A DNA stretch of 9,883 nucleotides from Burkholderiaceae bacterium. GTDB lineage: Bacteria > Pseudomonadota > Gammaproteobacteria > Burkholderiales > Burkholderiaceae. A model generated the notes under the pieces. The model worked only from the letters and a program-made list of their open reading frames with translations, did not search any database and was not told the DNA's origin. Numbering within the stretch: the stretch's first letter is position 1; every line of letters starts with the position of its first letter. The DNA lies in NCBI GenBank assembly GCA_030151165.1, contig JASLEM010000239.1:1-9883 (forward strand), read 5' to 3'. A program made the position numbers and the translations under genes. Below are positions 7,153 to 9,883 of this stretch, piece by piece.

Positions 7153-7404
7153 GCGCCATTCCTCCTCCAGTCTGCGCAACGTGACCCGCCGTGAAGGCGC
7201 TGGTACCGTCCGAGCCGGAGCAAGGAATGGAGCGGTTCCAACTCGCGATGTGCTCGAAGCCCGCCGGTTGCAGATGGATGTCGAATCGCTCCCTGAATCC
7301 CGGTTTCGCATGGCTTGTTTCGCCTGAACTGTGGCGCCCCGTGCGGCCGATGACGCCGGCCTCGAATGCCTGCCCGTGCAGGCGGATACCCCAAATCCTC
7401 GTCG

Positions 7405-8532
7405 ATGAATACTCAGGATGCCAAGCGCGTTCTTGAAACCGCGCTGATCTGCGCCAACGCGCCGTTGCCGCTGCGCGCGATGCGCAATCTGTTCGAGGAC
7501 CAGATCGGCCCCGACACCTTGCGCGCCATGCTCGACGAGCTGGTGCGCGACTGGCAGGGCCGTGGCGTCGAGCTCGTGTCGATCGCGTCGGGCTGGCGTT
7601 TCCAGAGCCGGCCCGAGCTGCGCGAGTTCCTCGACCGCCTGCACCCCGAGAAGCCGCCGAAGTACTCGCGCGCCGTGCTCGAGACGCTGGCCATCATCGC
7701 GTACCGCCAGCCGGTGACGCGCGGCGACATCGAGGACATCCGCGGCGTGATGGTGGGCAGCCAGATCGTCAAGCAGCTCGAGGATCGCGGCTGGATCGAG
7801 GCGATCGGCCATCGCGACGCGCCGGGCCGCCCGTCGCTGTTCGCCACCACGCGCCAGTTCCTCGACGACCTAGGCCTCGCGAGCCTCGACCAGCTGCCCA
7901 CGCTCGAGGGCGGCCAGGCGCCGACCGACGCGCTGGCCGACCTGCAGCCCAGCCTGCTGGGCGAGGTGCAGGGCTCGCTCGAGCTGGCGCCGACGCTGGA
8001 CGACGGCTCGGCCGACGAGCCGCCCGATGACGATGCCGCCCGCGCCGCCAGCGAGGCGATCGCCGCTGCGTCCGGCCATGCGGTGCCCGCCGATGTCGCC
8101 GCGACGGCCGGATTGACCGATGCCGGGCACGCTGACGCTGGCGCGCCGACCGACGCGGTCGAAACCGACGAGGACGGCGATGCCGACCCCGATACGGTGG
8201 CCCGTACCGACGACGCCGACCGCGCCGGCGACGACGCGACCGCGGCGCCGCCCGAACCGCAGGCCGCCGCGCCGATGCCCGCGGCGGCTCCGGCCGAGCC
8301 GACGCTGGCCCACGCCGAGGCCGCGCAGGCTGCACGCCAGGCCGAGGCGATCGCCGCCGCCATCGCCGCGGACGCCGAGGAGGCCGCCCGCCTCGCGCAC
8401 GGCAACGCAGCCCCGGCCGGCCACGACCCTTCCTCCACCGAACACCCCGCGCCGCATCCCGCGGCCCCGCCGACGACCGACCCCGATGCGCCCGCATCCG
8501 ACGGTTCGACCGAATCTCCCGAAGACCACTGA
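7405..8532 (+). CDS. scpB: Segregation and condensation protein ScpB with long C-terminal tail
   Basis: The product has 375 residues, about twice the usual ScpB length (roughly 180-200). ScpB dimers bind the kleisin ScpA and, with SMC, condense and segregate the chromosome. Residues 1 to about 165 are the two winged-helix domains, with [20 protein letters not shown] at the start and the family-typical [23 protein letters not shown] (92-114), then [22 protein letters not shown]. From about 180 to 375 the protein is Ala/Pro/Asp/Glu/Thr-rich and probably disordered, broken by an Ala-rich stretch likely to be helical (about 299-332). The ATG at 7405 gives the conserved N-terminus; an in-frame ATG at 7366 would add 13 unlike residues. 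No Shine-Dalgarno sequence is evident. The stop lies 16 bp before rluB, so the two form an operon. ScpA is not in this window. Confidence 0.94.
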   Translation: MNTQDAKRVLETALICANAPLPLRAMRNLFEDQIGPDTLRAMLDELVRDWQGRGVELVSIASGWRFQSRPELREFLDRLHPEKPPKYSRAVLETLAIIAYRQPVTRGDIEDIRGVMVGSQIVKQLEDRGWIEAIGHRDAPGRPSLFATTRQFLDDLGLASLDQLPTLEGGQAPTDALADLQPSLLGEVQGSLELAPTLDDGSADEPPDDDAARAASEAIAAASGHAVPADVAATAGLTDAGHADAGAPTDAVETDEDGDADPDTVARTDDADRAGDDATAAPPEPQAAAPMPAAAPAEPTLAHAEAAQAARQAEAIAAAIAADAEEAARLAHGNAAPAGHDPSSTEHPAPHPAAPPTTDPDAPASDGSTESPEDH

Positions 8533-8548
8533 AACAAGGTCCGCTGCA

Positions 8549-9883
8549 ATGAGTCCTGATACCCCGGATGTGACGCCCCCGAACGCGTCGGCAGACGCTT
8601 CCGCCAACGTGCCCGAGGGCGCGGAAGGCGCCGCGCCGGCGCCCAAGCGTGCCCGCGCTCCGCGCAAGACGGCGGTGAAGGCCGAGGCGGCCGAAGGCGC
8701 CGAGCCGACGCCGGAAGCGACGGCCACGCTGGCCGACGCCGCGCCCGCGCCGGCGCCGCGCAAGCGCACTCGCAAGGCGGCCGAGGCCGTCGACGTGGCT
8801 TCGGCAGCGGACAAGCCGGCCGCGGAAGCGCCGACCGCTGACGCCGCGCCGGCCGAGGTTCGCGCGCCCCGCGCGCCGCGCGCCCGTCGCGCAGCGGCCA
8901 GCGACGACACGCCGGCCACCGTCGACGCCGCGCCGCAGGCTGGCGCCGGGGTCGAAACGTCCGCAGGCAGCGACGCCGCTCCGGCGGCGTCCGGCGACGG
9001 CGACGTGCGTGCCGACGGGGGCGAATCGGGCGAACCCGGTGAATCCGCAGAAGGCGCCGCGGCCGGCGAAGGCGAAGGCCGCCGCTCGCGCAGCCGCCGC
9101 CGCCGCCGCGGTCGCCGTGGCGGCTCCGACGAGGCCTCGGCCGACGGCGCGCCGCGAGGCGACGCCGACGGTTCCGACGACGACGAGGACGGCACGCCGG
9201 CCGAAGCCGCCGACGGCGAGGGCGGCGAGACGCCGCGTCCGCCGCGCGGCGACCGCCCGCCGCGCCAGGACCGGCCGCAGCGCCCGGTCGGCCCGCCGGT
9301 GGAGTTCGCGACCGCCGACGTCTCCGACACCTTCGCCGGCGTGCTGTCCGGCGACTTCGACATCGAGCCGGAGGCCGTCGACGGCGGCCTGCCCGCGATC
9401 CCGGCCAAGCGCGTGCTCGCCGCCGAACCGGACGCGCCCAAGCTGCACAAGGTGCTGGCGCAGTCGGGCATCGGCTCGCGCCGCGACATGGAGCAGCTGA
9501 TCACCGACGGCAAGGTCACGGTCAACGGCGAAGTCGCGCATACGGGGCAACGTATCTCGTTCGGCGACGAGGTGCGCGTCGCGGGCCGCGTCGTCAAGCT
9601 GCGCATCGCGCCGCCGCCGGCGCGCGTGATCGCGTACCACAAGCCCGCGGGCGAGGTCGTCACGATGGACGACCCGCAGCAGCGCCCGACGGTGTTCCGG
9701 CGCCTGCCGCGCCTGCAGCACGGCAAGTGGCAGTCGGTCGGCCGCCTCGACATCAACACCGAGGGCCTGCTGCTGTTCACGAACTCCGGCGACCTCGCCA
9801 ACAAGCTGATGCATCCGCGCTTCGGCGTCGAGCGCGAGTACGCCGTGCGCGTGCTCGGCACGCTCGACCTCGAGTCGCGCGAG
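8549..9883 (+). CDS. rluB: 23S rRNA pseudouridine synthase RluB, C-terminus cut off
   Basis: Starting at ATG 8549, with AAGG at 8536-8539 as ribosome site, the frame stays open for 445 codons to the window edge. RluB of the RsuA/RluB family makes pseudouridine 2605 in 23S rRNA. Residues 1 to about 297 are an extension absent from E. coli RluB (291 residues in all): Ala/Pro/Glu/Asp-rich with basic Pro-Arg-Lys clusters near 33-42 and 70-76, an Arg patch [15 protein letters not shown] (178-192), a Gly/Asp/Glu stretch, and a Pro/Arg segment near 230-250. The S4 domain begins at [21 protein letters not shown] (from 298). The catalytic domain shows [10 protein letters not shown] and [15 protein letters not shown] with catalytic Asp401, then [16 protein letters not shown]. 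The choice of RluB over RluE/RluF rests on these motifs and on the scpB neighbour, a common pairing. The missing end is probably around 100 residues or more. Confidence 0.93.
   Translation, partial: MSPDTPDVTPPNASADASANVPEGAEGAAPAPKRARAPRKTAVKAEAAEGAEPTPEATATLADAAPAPAPRKRTRKAAEAVDVASAADKPAAEAPTADAAPAEVRAPRAPRARRAAASDDTPATVDAAPQAGAGVETSAGSDAAPAASGDGDVRADGGESGEPGESAEGAAAGEGEGRRSRSRRRRRGRRGGSDEASADGAPRGDADGSDDDEDGTPAEAADGEGGETPRPPRGDRPPRQDRPQRPVGPPVEFATADVSDTFAGVLSGDFDIEPEAVDGGLPAIPAKRVLAAEPDAPKLHKVLAQSGIGSRRDMEQLITDGKVTVNGEVAHTGQRISFGDEVRVAGRVVKLRIAPPPARVIAYHKPAGEVVTMDDPQQRPTVFRRLPRLQHGKWQSVGRLDINTEGLLLFTNSGDLANKLMHPRFGVEREYAVRVLGTLDLESRE

Larger units (their letters stand above)
7061..7404 (+). 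other. 344-bp spacer between rluD and scpB, no convincing gene
   Basis: It contains a strong hairpin after rluD, a TACAAT -10 candidate, and about 245 bp of possible scpB leader. The leader part is visibly less GC-rich than the genes around it. Short frames exist: 7151-7327 would give 58 residues, and 7191-7436 on the plus strand and 7146-7394 on the minus strand about 80 each. They lack the strong G/C third-position bias of every real gene here, have no ribosome site and resemble no family I know. A small hairpin, GCCTGC (7368-7373) and GCAGGC (7378-7383), lies just upstream of the scpB start. Confidence 0.6.

Noticed and set aside
7146..7394. 82-codon minus-strand frame in the rluD-scpB spacer
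   Set aside because: No ribosome site, no biased codon use and no recognisable sequence; runs of this length are expected by chance at this GC content.
7153..7404. Possible tRNA or known riboswitch in the scpB leader
   Set aside because: No cloverleaf, T-loop or anticodon arm could be built, and I recognise no conserved riboswitch core.
7769..9861. Two overlapping minus-strand open frames of more than 660 codons opposite scpB and rluB
   Set aside because: Both are antisense to scpB and rluB, whose conserved motifs are intact, and both are Arg/Ala/Gly/Ser-rich low complexity without any recognisable domain.

Overview
The window is a chromosomal housekeeping segment from a high-GC Gram-negative bacterium. 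It is most likely a betaproteobacterium of the order Burkholderiales, near the Rubrivivax/Leptothrix/Rhizobacter type. This rests on the strong G/C bias at third codon positions, on a zapE (AFG1-type ATPase) gene directly downstream of an E3 (lpdA) gene, on a BamD lipoprotein ending in a Trp-rich motif, and on an scpB-rluB pair. The genus is inference. I see no tRNA, rRNA, CRISPR array, insertion sequence, integrase or phage gene.

Layout from left to right. (1) 1-701: the 3' end of a dihydrolipoyl dehydrogenase gene, probably the E3 gene of the 2-oxoglutarate dehydrogenase cluster. (2) 807-1907: zapE. (3) 1927-1967: a bidirectional terminator separating zapE from the convergent gene. (4) 1982-2752, minus strand: a compact PP2C-type Ser/Thr phosphatase. 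It is divergent across a 46-bp AT-rich gap from (5) 2799-3002, a tiny DUF465/YdcH-like coiled-coil protein, which is followed at once by (6) 3058-5040, a YoaA-type iron-sulfur helicase. (7) 5175-5993, minus strand: bamD, with a clear intrinsic terminator at 5129-5153. (8) 6053-7060: rluD, divergent from bamD as it is in Escherichia coli. A perfect TATAAT on the bamD strand overlaps the rluD start codon. (9) 7061-7404: a 344-bp spacer with no convincing gene. It holds a strong GC hairpin and a TACAAT -10-like element. (10) 7405-8532: scpB. (11) 8549 to the right edge: rluB, incomplete.

Functional themes are central metabolism (E3), cell division under stress (ZapE), protein dephosphorylation (PP2C), DNA repair (YoaA), outer-membrane protein assembly (BamD), 23S rRNA pseudouridylation (RluD, RluB) and chromosome condensation (ScpB). 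These are mostly neighbours rather than one pathway.

I do not see a convincing new multi-gene system. The features most worth a second look are the roughly 1.5 kb of continuous low-complexity coding sequence spanning the ScpB C-terminal tail and the RluB N-terminal extension, the promoter-bearing 344-bp scpB leader, and the bamD promoter that overlaps the rluD start codon.
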